Of a DNA stretch of 64,000 nt, positions 14,388-26,190 are shown one piece after another. How positions within the stretch are numbered: the first letter of the stretch is position 1; every line of letters starts with the position of its first letter. The notes under the pieces are model-generated. The model saw only the letters and a list, made by a program, of their open reading frames with translations. It was not told the DNA's origin and ran no database searches. Made by a program: the position numbers and the translations under genes. Origin of the DNA: Trichoplax adhaerens (lineage: Eukaryota; Placozoa; Uniplacotomia; Trichoplacea; Trichoplacidae); contig NW_002060956.1 of assembly GCF_000150275.1 (NCBI RefSeq), positions 750,157 to 814,156 of the forward strand, written 5' to 3'.

Positions 14388-17178
14388 CTTTTATACAGTA
14401 TAGTACAGTCCATTTAGTGGTTGGTTGCTGTTGACAGTACAGTACTGCACAGGATGGTACTTTGTACTATATTGTTCATCATCATAACAGGGACTACTGG
14501 AAAGAGGAGGAGGGTCAGAGTGTAGTTAAAATAACCAGCAAAAAAAAGGTCGGCCTCCATATTGCTTACGAAAGTTCATGATAATTATTGTTATAATAAC
14601 TCGCCAAGAAAGCCGTCCTCTCCCTCTGGATCACCTTGTTTGCTAGCTTTTGCCGAGGGCTGATTGCACCCTGGGGTAGTAGTCAGGGACATCCAGATGC
14701 TAAATTGCTAAGTTGGTTTTGTGCAATATATTATACGGTTTCATGGATACCGTAGAGTAGAAGGAGTAGAAAAATGAAATGATCAAACTCCGTATTATTT
14801 TGCAATGGTGACGGTTTGACGTCCCTCTTGCTTTGCCTTTTTTATACAGTATAGACGTTTTCGAAATCCAACCTTCTTTTTCTGTAACAAACGAGCGCTT
14901 CTGTGCAAATGTCCCTGCGGACAGACATTCCAGCTTTATGGATGAGATTGAATTGCAAACTTTACACTCCAGTTTAGGCGTTATGACTGTTTACAGTAAG
15001 TTGAATTTCCTTGCAGAAATGATTAAACTGTACATTTAAATGAAGGTAAATTTGATTAGTTTTGATAGATTCCTAACCCACCCTCTCTCATAAACTCCCA
15101 GCTTTTATACCCTCGACGGCGGATTATACCGTAGGGTATCTGCAAAACCGAGCAACACTTGCAAATCCTAACCGTACAGGTCCTTGTCCTAACATCGCTA
15201 TTTTATGTCATAGGTGTTGCACTAATCTTAGCACTTTCGAAATGGCAGTAGAGTACAGTACAAGCTGTAGTTGTGGTGAAACTACGCCATCATAAAACTC
15301 TATCTGTTATATCGATACCAAAGCATGATCATGGAGAAGAATCGAACAGGTTTACTAAAAACTACCTGGTAGTCACACAAGACACAAGTCATAAACTCAC
15401 AATACTATACAGTTACTGTACGGAAAATTTCTCATTCGCAAAGTACATTGCAGTAATAGTTTATTTATTTAAGAAAATTAATGACATATCACCGCACGGT
15501 GGGACGGTATAGTCAGATCAGTATTAAAGTTAAGTGGAAAGGTCAGAGAAATTAGCTTGCTGTAAATGAATGCAGCAGTTGCTTTCAAAAATTGACAGCC
15601 ATAACGATGATCTCACCTTTCATTTTAGTCAATTTTACGGTATCTTGCTCGCTAAAGAACGGAGTAATTGTATAATGCATCATTCATATTATAGTACTCG
15701 TATATGAGAAGACGGCCAAAACGCGTATAACAGGTTAACGTGATGGCTGTCAATAAATTTGATTAGGCTGTTGTTACTGGTAAAAATACCTTTCGGTAGT
15801 GAAAGACAGCTTGGCCAAGATTGTGTAGTTCCAATCCTAAAGTACACGTACATGTATTCTGCAATTCCATAGATATCAATGCCACAATTACTGCCATTAA
15901 ACAATATCGCCGAACAAGTTGTTCGTGCGCTATCGCAAAATGCCTTAAACGCTGTAATAAACAAATCCCTAACGTGATAACAATTTTACGATTAATCAAA
16001 TCTTGAATAAAGTATTTGCATTAGATAAGTACTTCAGTACTAGTACTAAGGCTAAACACGATATTCCATTTCTAAATGATGATGTAAATACACTTAAATA
16101 CACGCGTAAACGTATCCTGAACCTCTGTCAAAGGAGGAATCGATTCTATACTGTAATATAGTAGCACAATCTGCAGTAGTGTTCATTAAAATAACCATGA
16201 GAATAATATTGCATTTATTATTTTTTTTGCCCTGTACACTGTACAATAGTAGACAGTAGTATTCTGTATCCCCACTTCTGCTCTAATAACGCTATTCAGC
16301 ATGCCTTCCGAATATTATACTGTTTGGCAATACTGTAGCACTGTATATGTTATTATGAATGAATATATGGTTTGGTTTACTGTTATTGCGTGCGTGAAAA
16401 TTCTAAAGTAGAGACTAGAGTAATGTTGAACACTCCTTTAGCATTTTTTGTAACTAGTGTACTGTTATTACGTTTTGGCATCATTTCAGCTATCGAGGAG
16501 TGCTAGCAGGCAGTTGCAATCATGAACTTTTGGCTTTTCCTTGTTGATCAAACATCCTCTAGTTCTGGAAGGGAAATCATATTGTGAAGCGGCAGACAAC
16601 TATATCTATACCTGTAAATACTATAGACAGAGAATGACAAATATTAAAAATAATTGATATCATATTGAATGACGACCATTTTTTTACCACTTTTTAAATT
16701 CCTACATGATGTTATCAATTATGATTGCTTTATCACTAGTACTAGTTGGATGACTAAAGCGATTACGTAATGCGTACATGGCACATTTTTGATATAATCA
16801 AAGTATTTCTACTATCAGCTGGATGATTTATGAATGATAAGCTGGAGTGTATGAATAACTAGCAGAACTGTTTACATTGCCAGAGCTTCGTGATTGAGCA
16901 ATGAAAGGTTCTAAATTTCTAGTAATCCGTGGCAATACCATACGATATGTTGGTAGGCTATACGTGTACTACAATACTGTATGTAGAAGAATACCTGTTT
17001 AAATATCTAATTTTTCGCTTGATTAAAAGTTTATGCTACTGTAATTATAATATATTCTTTCCAACTGAGTTCATTTATTTAGCCAAATATCATCTCTTGT
17101 ACTGATATCGTAAGTTTTGCTCTATAAGCACGATTTGTGTACATATGTAATTGTTGGTACGATAGCTAAATAACCGTA
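14388..17178. other. Intergenic, no recognised gene
   Basis: This is the upstream flank of the plus-strand TSC22-like gene. It begins with a short palindrome-rich patch (14384-14475) built from TACTGTAC/GTACAGTA words. Open frames at 14833-15039, 15273-15512 and on both strands of 15689-16006 carry no motif I can name. Overlap on both strands argues against at least some of them. 5' untranslated exons of the TSC22-like gene could lie here. Confidence 0.4.
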
Positions 17179-19052
17179 ATGAATGAAAAGGTAAAATTGA
17201 AATCATGCGATTATGACTATGAAGCTAATGGCTCACCCAAGAAGAAAAGTAATTTTGAAATCATTAGCATAACAAATAATTACTGCCAGAGCCGGCGACA
17301 AAGTTTACTCGATGATGACACTGATGAGATAGATGGTGGATTTCGAGGGAAAGGAAACATTCAATTCTCAAAGTCATTGATCAAGCGTCAATCAGTTAAC
17401 AACTGTAATAACATTCAAGAAGAGGCAAGTAATGACAAAGTAAGCAATCACAGGACAGAAAGTACTTGTAGCCTGGCCGTTTCCAAAAATACTCATAATA
17501 GTGCAGTAATCTCAGATGTGGCAGACAGTGCCACTTCTACATCTCGCTTCAGGATAGCTAGACAGTATAATCTATCTGAAAGGGGACGATGGACTTGTCG
17601 AGATTATATTTCAAACGAGATCAAGACGGGTAAAAAATTACATAATGATCGGTTAATGAATGCTAAAGAGGAATGTAATTATAAAACAATTCAAAACACT
17701 AACAATGGCAATTCTAGTCTGTATCATTCAGATGATCTATCACTAGAATCGAGACGTACACTACCTGAAAATACAACAGTAAATCTATCTAAGAACGTGC
17801 CATCATTAGTCCCCAAAACTAATAGCACATTAGATCGAGCATTAACAACTACTGCCAGTACAAATATTGCCAATGCATCTATAAATAATAATGATCCACT
17901 TGCCAACCAGTCTAGCCCTAAGGAATCCGTTAACTATTTTAAAACAAATATCATCAAACATGGCCAGCTAAATTTAGGAAGAAGAAGTGAACAACCTGGA
18001 ATGTTTAGACCAATTCAAGACAAGAATGGGCTATCTCCAACGAATATTGACATTATGCACTATCAACAATATGATCTAGGATCGCCTAATGACTTTCCTA
18101 GGACTATAAATTCGCCTCTTGAAGAAAGCCTAATATTTAGAAACAGGTTTGTTAAGCAATTGTAAAAACACTGACAATGGATATTATTAAAATTAGTTGT
18201 AATATCATAAGCACCATGAACACGTAGATTGAAGTGGATGTATTATGCTCATTTTGATTTAAAAGATATTTACAGACCTAAATTGTTTTATGCGCGTTTA
18301 GTCCACAAACTGTGCATCAAGACTGCGTTAGAGAAAGGGCATCTGTAAGTTGCAATGTTATGTTATATTTGCTTATTGTATATATCTCAGATTTTAAAAC
18401 GTTAGATAAGAATGCGTTTAGCTCGTATAATTAATATGATACGGTATACTTGTATAGTCACTTCATGAGAAATTTTTAAAAGTAAAGCGAACATAATTCA
18501 CTGATCTACTCGTACTGTCTTAACTAGAATAGAATAATAAATACTATAAAATTTTTATGTTCTATCTACTATCGTCCGCGATATTTTGTTGCAATATAAA
18601 AGTTAATAATTTCTTGCCATGTTAAGAAATGTTAATTCATGTACCGAGCAATCAGTCATTACAGTACGCGTATGTTGTATGAATTAATCATTACTGAAAT
18701 GGCTAATTACAATATTCCTTCTTTCTTGCATTTTCTTGTCATTGAAAACGGATAAAAATAGACTAATTATCAATACCGTCAATATCAATATCGCAGTCCT
18801 CAGCACTTTTCGCCTCATCATCATCATCAATATCAAATAAGTAATCATGACCACTACCATACGATTGCCGGCATTGTTGAGGAACAATTACATCGAGTTA
18901 TTACGCCACTTTATGAAGCTATCGATTACCAAGTTCAGGAAATTATGAAATTAAAGGATGAAGTTAAACTTTCACGTACGGACCACTTGGTGGCTAGTGA
19001 GATTGCCTTATTAAGAGCGGAAATCGATTCCTTAACGAAAGTGTTACGATGA
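17179..19052 (+). CDS. TSC22D: TSC22-domain family protein, copy A
   Basis: Two exons, 17179-18146 and 18842-19052, join in phase (AG|T) to give 392 residues. Residues 21-31 (KKKSNFEIISI) and 122-143 (SRFRI ... RGRWTCRDY) match the two short conserved boxes of long TSC22D/Bunched proteins. RFRI fits the RFx[V/I] motif known to dock onto CCT domains of WNK, SPAK/OSR1 and NRBP-type proteins. Exon 2 encodes a short C-terminal coiled coil (AGIVEEQLHRVI ... EIALLRAEIDSL) that I align with the TSC box and leucine zipper; this part is divergent. The middle is low complexity (Asn/Ser-rich). Copy B lies convergently 1.3 kb away and uses the same donor position at the end of exon 1. Copy A seems to carry as one exon what is two exons in copy B. 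The family regulates growth and WNK-linked volume signalling; the role here is inferred. Confidence 0.85.
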
Positions 19053-20347
19053 TTAATCGTACTTACAGTGCTTTTTGGAAGGAATTATGTATGCTAATCA
19101 GTGGTTGCTATAGCTGCAATTATATACCTGCGTAAGTATTTACAGTATATTTAATACGCGCATATGGTAGTATATACGCTTGGTTCAAGCTTTCATCTAT
19201 GTACAGTATAAGCGATACGTTTTACTTACACACTCAATTGTACAGAAGGAAAGCAATCAAAAATTATTGCTTCTCTAAACTCCAATCTAAATCATATGAT
19301 AGATAATAAAGAATTCGTGTATAGTCGTGTCTTGCTAAAGTACAGCGCTACTAAAAATTATTTAGTAACGCGTTATGTTAGTTAACCTATCGGTATAATA
19401 TTCTACAATTTAGGTAACTTTATAACTGTAATAACCTCTAATATCGCAATATATAATTATTCCAAAGTATATACTATCATATCTAAGATTTAGGTAACTT
19501 TTATAAAACAGGCAAAAGCTTAAATTTTGATGAATACAGGATGCAGTACTATAACATCGTTGCTAAATAAATTGCTCGGTATGACTGTTAGCTTGTAAAG
19601 ATGCTATCATTAAATAATTTAAATTATTGCAAAGACTATCTTGAATAAAATACCGAATACCTATCATATCTACTTAGGCTCTTAAAAAATTCAGACTAAT
19701 ATAGTTGAGGGCATAGATTACTAACACTTCGGTATTATACAATCGGCAATTACTTTTATTATCCGGTATCATTTCCTCATAACATTATTACTAAAATGTA
19801 CAAGACCATCTCTTATATATTGCATATATTTATAATATGAAAAAAAATATAATTTTTGATAGCGTAAGAGTGCGATCGTTATGAAAGTATCCTATATTAT
19901 TCAGCATGTTTCGATTAATATGTGTATATCGTGATTCGGACCGGAATTATGCAATTACTAAAAGTGATTTCATAATATACAGTAACAGTATAAATAACAC
20001 TTACTTTTACTATGAACATTAGCTTTATACAGTATCATAATTAAATGGTACGAATAAACGCCCATACAGCCTCTGTCAATTAGCAAATTTGCATCTAATT
20101 CCCAGATTAATTGTAATTATTTGAAATTTAGCCCATAGCTATAGTGCGGTAATATGATGCCAGAAACTTGTAAAGTACATACTCCAATTTATACCATAAA
20201 ATATAGAGCGCACACATGCAACGAGATAATAGAATTTTAAGCGTTGCATTAATTGCTCAGATATTAATTTACACTTGAATCAGCAACTAAAGCAATAAAA
20301 ACTATGTTAGAGTACATGTGCTATTTTGATTTTAATGATGGCTACTT
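19053..20347. other. Intergenic between convergent TSC22 genes
   Basis: AT-rich 3' flanks of two convergent genes. No exon-like segment or notable repeat was recognised. Confidence 0.5.
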
Positions 20348-22385
20348 CTATTTTGGAACGGATTGTTGAAGGATTGCTTTTAATCGTTCTATTTCTTGCT
20401 TTAGATGAGCATTTTCTTCCATTAATAGGTGTAATTGAGCATTTTCCTCCTTTAATCGATGTAATTGAGTATTTTCCTCCTTTAATCGATATAATTGAGC
20501 ATTTTCCTCCTTTAATCCATGTAATTGAGCATTTTCCTCCTCTAATCGATGTAATTGAGCATTTTCCTCCTCTAATTTAGCGTTTGAATGAATTAAATGG
20601 CTACAATGTCGATGCACCTCTCGCCTTAGCATATCAGTAATGCCATCCTAATATACAATAGATACAAATATGTGAATACTACAAACCAGAGTGATTGCCT
20701 TATAAAACAGAGTATAATTTCATCGGTACGATAATCGAATATGCATTTACCATGAATCTGTTAGTCATTTCATTGCATTCGTTATGCTGGAAGCTAAATC
20801 AAAAATGAAAGGAATACATTATTAGCAACGGAGAACTATATCAGCGGGGTTATAAGAAATTCTGTATCACTATAGATGAGTAGTTTACACGATATTTAAC
20901 GTAATGTTTAATAAGCATATAGGAAATATCATATGATCAATCCACTGATTTATGGCTGTGTCAGTTTTTAACGGTGTTTTAATATACTAAAATCAGAGAT
21001 CGATGATAGCGTAATCAGACAACCTTACTGATCACTATGAATGCTATCTTCGATGTACTGTACAATAATTTTTAATTAAGCAACCTGTGTTGAGGGCCAA
21101 GAATAGCGCTGTTGGCAACACCAGTTGAAAATTGATTGTCCTGAATAGATTGTGTGGGATTACTCAGATTACCAACGGGAAAATTGTTCTCCTGTAAAGG
21201 TGGCGGTAAATAATTTCCTGTAATATTACTAGTTGGAGCATTATTAATAGGGGCACCATTCTCGGTTAAAATAGGAGTATAATTGCTGTCAACAGCTTGA
21301 GACATGTTTGGGTAGCCAAAGTTCTCTGTCGAAGTAGTGTTGGTAGTAGCATTACTCTCTGTAGGCGATATCTGATTAAGCACCATATCATTTAATTCTT
21401 CTTCTTGAATACCTTCTATTCCAATATTGGTCATTACATCACTACCGCTGTTAGAAATTCCTGATGCTTGAGAAACGGTATTATTGACATTTGTAACATC
21501 GTTATTAACATACACACTGACATCTTCATTGCTTTCAACGATATTATTTGTATCGTTAGGTATATTTGCATTCCCAATGACAGTAAGTATTTCATTTTCT
21601 TGAACGATAGGCTGTTGTTGAGATTCGTTTTGTGGTAATTGATCTAATTGTTGCATTGTTGGTTGTGAATGTTGAGCTTGCACCTGTACTGATGATCCAA
21701 CCTCATTCAGTTCGCGTAATGTCTGATCAGTGTACTGAAGCGCATTTTGTTGCATTGTATCGTTAGGTACAATTAAATCAGCATCAGGTATACTAGGATT
21801 AACAGGCTGCTGCTGTATATCGTCAGTATTATTAATGTTTTGTGACGGCTGGGGGACCACAGGAGACGGTAATGTTATTGAAGGTTGTTGTGGCTGCCGC
21901 TGTTGAGATGGTTGCTGTTGATGCTTATTGTTGCTTTCATCCAAATTATTGATGCCATCATCCACGGTAGTGTCACTGCCAGCATCTGATTTAATAATTT
22001 CCTGTCTTCTTTCTAGATAATCACGACAATTCCAGCGCCCGCGCTTGAAAGTCTTATTCCTAACATCAATAATTACACGAAAGCGAGAAGTCGGAGGAAC
22101 ATTGTGGCCATTTGTTGTTGCCTCGACTTTCTCTTGTTGTTCTTCAATAGGCAATAAAGCATTATCGTTTATAGTTAATGTACTATCGTTATTATCGTAT
22201 ACTTCACTATCTTCCAACTCATCGTCAACTACACTAATATTGACAATTTCACTTTTGGTAGATCTGATGCTGGTAATTTCAAAATTGCTTTTTTTCTTTT
22301 GTAAAATACTTGATTGAAGATTAATGGGTTTCTGATCAGGAGCGACTACAGCTATGGTAGATTCCTTTAAATCGCCCTCGGCCAT
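20348..22385 (-). CDS. TSC22D: TSC22-domain family protein, copy B, with expanded leucine zipper
   Basis: Three exons (minus): 21085-22385, 20751-20793 (43 nt) and 20348-20647. They join in phase to give 547 residues. I start at the ATG at 22385; the in-frame extension to 22406 begins with GTG. Residues 30-40 (KKKSNFEITSI) and 100-123 (SRFRV ... RGRWNCRDY) are the two long-isoform TSC22D boxes, including an RFxV docking motif. A long Gln/Asn/Ser-rich middle follows. The short middle exon ends in Met and the last exon starts DGITDMLRREV, matching the exon layout and MDLVKxHLxxAVREEV-type TSC box of the family in degenerate form. The zipper that follows is six copies of a 10-residue unit (L-x-E-E-N-x-x-L), described separately. 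TSC22D proteins form dimers through this region and associate with WNK/NRBP proteins; the function here is inferred from family. Confidence 0.9.
20402..20577 (-). repeat. 30-bp in-frame tandem repeat encoding the TSC22 zipper
   Basis: About six head-to-tail 30-bp units inside the last exon of TSC22 copy B. Each encodes a decapeptide of the form LKEENAQLHR. Leu recurs at spacings of 7 and 3, not 7 and 7 or 4 and 3. The near identity of units at the DNA level points to recent expansion. Confidence 0.9.
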
Positions 22386-23992
22386 GATGAAAGATAAACT
22401 TTCCACACTACTTGTAAAACACTTAACGATCTATCTTTCTTTTAAGAAACAAACGTGTAAATATTAATGGTTCGCTGTCTTATACCAAAGTTTGATTAGT
22501 CAAGGCTTGCAAACTTAGCTATATTGTACGTAGGGATTGCTAAGTATACTAAGAAGTACAATCTTGTGGGGGGGGGGATTTCAGTATTTGAACAATATTA
22601 TCTGATAACGAAGGGTTCTTTTCTTTTCGATTATGACAATGAATTGTTTTTTAGACTTAATCCGTAAATGTGTTCGTATCTATCCAATTAGGTTTTTAAA
22701 ATTTCCTGTCTTTTAAAGTTTTGCAACTTGGATGACGACCAGAAGTTATGAAAAATGACATTAAAAAAATAATCTCCTGTGAAGTACCGTTTTAATTTCT
22801 TTTTGATTTGAAATTTTTCTATCCCTCCTTCTGGTCAGTGAAGTCGGAGGAAACACGATAGCAGTCTATCGCGTTGATAACAAAGTTGAATTGAATTTGT
22901 CTGTAGATACTATGATAAAATGCAGTCTTGTATGTGCAATCTGCTTTTTCTTGATGCGCACAGTTTGAGACCGCAGAAGATCTTAATAATATTAATTAGC
23001 TATCAACCACAAAGTAGGAAAATGGTGCTCGATAGCAAAATAAACCTATACTAGGCCTACTGTGATAACAATACTACGTGGTTGAATAGTGAATGAGTAA
23101 CACCCTGTTTTTAAAATAAAAAATAAAAAGCAATGAAACCTTGTACTGAGTATAGTTATGACTGAAGTCGTTTGGATTTCAAGACAACAGTAATCCAAGT
23201 TCAAAGCAGAACTTACTATCGCAGCAGTAAAAATAAGTAAGATTATGACAGTGATAGAGCTTTTCTGCGATACCAAAGAATGATCACCAGTCCAATGTCG
23301 GTCTATACTCTCGATACATAAAGTGCCTTAACATTTCAACATGGCCAATACAAAGTAGTCTAGAGCTATCCACTCCTCACAACTGGGGAGTGCCTTGATG
23401 TTGTGGCAGCTTGGTTTTAAGACGTTGAATAACCATATCGTCGATTTATTTTTTCGCCTTTCAACAACAGAATTTGGTTTATGAGGCTATATCAAAGTAA
23501 TTTTCTTAGGATAAGCCAATCTGTTTAACGTAAATTTGATTTACTTTTACTTTGGTGTCGTGCAGTCAGTCACTGCCTTTCGACACTACTTTCTTCCTAT
23601 TGACCTGTGTGGAGGCTTCAGTCTGCTTCACGATACAGTCAGTCACAGTATTGAAGTTTGGTAAAAGCGAACGGTCACACACGGCTGACGGGGGGGGGAA
23701 CACGATCTGTGCCACTGTGCTAGTAGAGTACAGTATGAGAAACGAAGTGCTCAGTGCGATACCAGGGAATTCTCTGATCTAGACGCTATATTGTCCATTT
23801 GCTTGCATAGCACAGTATACAGCGGCCACACTGATTACACCTAGCACTTCAAATCCCTAACAATAAGTTTTTACAGTCAGCAACGACAATTTGGTAATGC
23901 TATTCTTCTTTCCTTTCCGAGAGTTGTGTGCGTAATATAGGACTTAGTATTAAAAGCGTTTTTTCCTGCGTTCTTTTGATACGTTGCAGTTC
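22386..23992. other. 5' flank of TSC22 copy B and intergenic
   Basis: No gene was recognised. Ten consecutive G lie at 22568-22577 and nine at 23690-23698, unusual in this AT-rich context. Open frames at 23046-23276 (-) and 23552-23782 (+) have no known motif. Confidence 0.4.
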
Positions 23993-24553
23993 TGTACAGT
24001 ATACTGTACTGTACTGTGACAATGAATTCATGATACAGTACAGTACTGTATATTAAACCCTTACTTTTACTTTGTACTGTAGCCGTTCGACTACTTGAAC
24101 TAATGATTATGAAGAAATTAGACGTCGTACGCCAATTTGAATGACTGAACTATGTTGGTTAACTCTCTACTGATTGATGTATAATTTATCTAGGATAAAA
24201 AAATGATTTTTGTTCCAATTTTTCGGCTCAAAGTTTGGCGGCATACTGTACTGTACACTGTACAGTACAGTATGCTAGAAGCTTTTTTCTACCGTAGTCT
24301 GTACAGTACTGTACTATACTGCATCGATATAGAAAAGAAAAGAGAAAGAGATTGACTGAAACTCTGAAAGTGAAAAACGACCGTCCAAATGTGCACTACA
24401 GTACTGTACGGTAACCCAGAAGGCTTAGATAATACTGTGTGCCGTACGGTTCCATGTAGTCGGTCAATTTCTACAACAGCGCAAGACCACTTCAAGTCTT
24501 TCTCTTTCTACAGTACAAAAATCGTTCATCACATACTGTACTGTACTGTAGGT
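23993..24553. repeat. Cluster of palindromic TACTGTAC/GTACAGTA words
   Basis: Short runs of alternating GTACTGTAC and TACAGTAC occur at about 23993-24020, 24032-24050, 24244-24272, 24300-24320, 24400-24412 and 24533-24552. The words are self-complementary in combination and could form small hairpins. Sequence between the runs is unique, so this is a motif cluster, not a regular tandem array. Confidence 0.7.
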
Positions 24554-24747
24554 GATGTATCGTAGATATCGCAGCGCGAAACTTTTTGTTTTACAAAACT
24601 AAAAATTAACACTACAGTACGGGGATGCTTGTATCAAATATTGATGTTAACTCATGGATTGGACTTTTAAAAGATCCTTTTCAGGCTGCTTGGTTATAAT
24701 ACGCCACACTATTTGATTAAGATGGCACCGCATAGGTGAATAATGAC

Positions 24748-25432
24748 TGGTAGATGTCAGCAGTCTACTAGCGACTACAAGAGAGTCTATTAGGTCTCTA
24801 GTGACTACTAAAGGCAGACAAAGTCCCTGATAGAAATAATTGTTGATATGCATTGCAATTTCTACTTTGGGACAGTAAACTAGTGTCTACGAATAGTCAT
24901 CTTACTGTAAAAAAAGAATTTGGAAGATTCCGGTTGATTTGATAGATACTATCTATGTAAAGTTTTTATTTGGTTGGTAGATGTCAGCAGTCAGTACTAG
25001 GGACTACAAGAGAGTCTATTAGGGTCTCTAGTGACTACTAAAGGCAGACAAAGTCCCTGATAGAAATAATTGTTGATATGCATTGCAATTTCTACTTTGG
25101 GACAGCAAACTACAGTGTCTACCAATAGTCATCTTACTGTAAAAAAAGAATTTGGAAGATTCCGGTTGATTTAATAGGTATTATCTATGTAAAGTTTTTA
25201 TTTGGTTGGTAGATGTCAGCAGTCAGTACTAGGGACTACAAGAGAGTCTATTAGGGTCTCTAGTGACTACTAAAGGCAGACAAAGTCCCTGATAAAAATA
25301 ATTGATGTGCATTACAATTTCTACTTTGAGACAGCAAACTACAGTGTCTACCAATAGTCGTCTTACTGTAAAAAAAGAATTGAAGATTCCGGTCCATTTG
25401 ATAGATAACATCTATGTAAAGTTTTTATTTAC
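24748..25432 (+). repeat. Three-copy tandem repeat of about 230 bp
   Basis: Copies start with TGGTAGATGTCAGCAG at 24748, 24975 and 25207 and run to about 25432. Copies 2 and 3 are closer to each other, sharing GTCAGTACTAGGGACTAC, than to copy 1. Small indels separate them, including a short deletion in copy 3 near 25305. No open frame spans the array. It lies about 280 bp beyond the 3' processing region of the H2AX gene. Confidence 0.92.
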
Positions 25433-25709
25433 AGTTTCGAGATCAAGCATCGATCTCGGCTTACGATGCAGATCATAAATATCTTTAAATAAAAGACGAT
25501 TTAAAGTAAAGTGTATTTATTACATTATCAATTACTATACTGTACTGAGATTTTATCTCTGTCGGTCAGAATAATTCCATGTAACGCAGTATTCCATAGA
25601 GCATGGAAGTAGTGTTTGTGAGATTTGCATAGAACACGATATACAGGATTATAGTAATAAATGAGAACATATGAGCAAGATTGGAATAAAGACTTTTGTT
25701 GAGAAATGT

Positions 25710-25725
25710 GGCTTTAAAAAAAGCC
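25710..25725 (-). terminator. Histone-type 3' stem-loop of H2AX
   Basis: On the minus strand this 16-nt element has a 6-bp stem (GGCTTT/AAAGCC) and a 4-nt TTTT loop, the exact geometry of the stem-loop bound by SLBP in replication-dependent histone mRNAs. It lies 51 nt after the H2AX stop codon. An ACAAAC stretch precedes it and ACA follows, close to the usual flanks. The loop is all T instead of the usual TTTC/TTCT. Confidence 0.85.
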
Positions 25726-25756
25726 GTTTGTTTTAATTCTACAGCACGCTAACTGC

Positions 25757-25762
25757 TTTATT
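25757..25762 (-). promoter_or_regulatory. AATAAA polyadenylation signal of H2AX
   Basis: A canonical AATAAA lies 14 nt after the stop codon on the minus strand, before the histone stem-loop. Cleavage at the usual distance would fall just upstream of the stem-loop. The gene may therefore make both stem-loop-ended and polyadenylated mRNA, as mammalian H2AX does. Confidence 0.6.
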
Positions 25763-25776
25763 CATAAATTGGGAAA

Positions 25777-26190
25777 TTAGTATTCCTGGGATTGGCTGGA
25801 ACCCTTCTTGGAGCCGGCGATTGGTACTTTGCTCTTCTTGGGCAAAAGTACAGCCTGGATGTTAGGCAATACACCACCTTGGGCGATGGTGACTCCGCTC
25901 AAGAGTTTGTTCAATTCTTCATCATTTCTGATGGCCAATTGCAAGTGACGAGGAACAATTCTCTGTTTCTTGTTGTCGCGAGCGGCATTACCTGCCAATT
26001 CCAAGATTTCAGCAGCCAAGTATTCCATTACTGCTGCAAGGTAAACTGGAGCACCAGCACCAACACGTTCGGCATAGTTGCCTTTTCTCAACATTCTGTG
26101 TACACGACCGACAGGGAATTGTAGACCGGCACGAGTTGATCGAGATTTGGCCTTATTGCGAGCTTTTCCTCCTTTACCACGTCCAGACAT
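25777..26190 (-). CDS. H2AX: Histone H2A.X (SQEY tail)
   Basis: Intronless 137-residue H2A. It opens with [31 protein letters not shown] and carries the acidic-patch segments around [18 protein letters not shown] and NDEELNKLL, with the typical [15 protein letters not shown] near the C terminus. The protein ends SQEY, the SQ[E/D]-hydrophobic motif that PI3K-like kinases (ATM/ATR/DNA-PK) phosphorylate at double-strand breaks, so this is the X variant and not a canonical H2A. A second SQ overlaps just before it (SQSQEY). It has a histone stem-loop and an AATAAA downstream, and TATA and CCAAT elements upstream. It is transcribed divergently from UBE2T. No other core histone gene is in the window, so it is not part of a histone cluster here. 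Confidence 0.98.
   Translation of the reverse strand: MSGRGKGGKARNKAKSRSTRAGLQFPVGRVHRMLRKGNYAERVGAGAPVYLAAVMEYLAAEILELAGNAARDNKKQRIVPRHLQLAIRNDEELNKLLSGVTIAQGGVLPNIQAVLLPKKSKVPIAGSKKGSSQSQEY

Noticed and set aside
15689-16006. Possible gene on one or both strands
   Set aside because: Three overlapping frames on both strands, with no motif, no partner exon and no family match.
20326-20580. Plus-strand repeat protein frame (HFPPLIDVIE type)
   Set aside because: It is antisense to the 30-bp repeat of the TSC22 zipper, which has family support on the minus strand.
22386-22406. In-frame N-terminal extension of TSC22 copy B
   Set aside because: The extension begins with GTG, not ATG. The ATG at 22385 gives MAEGD and is the first genuine start.
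25792-26124. 110-codon plus-strand frame
   Set aside because: It is the antisense shadow of the H2AX coding sequence.
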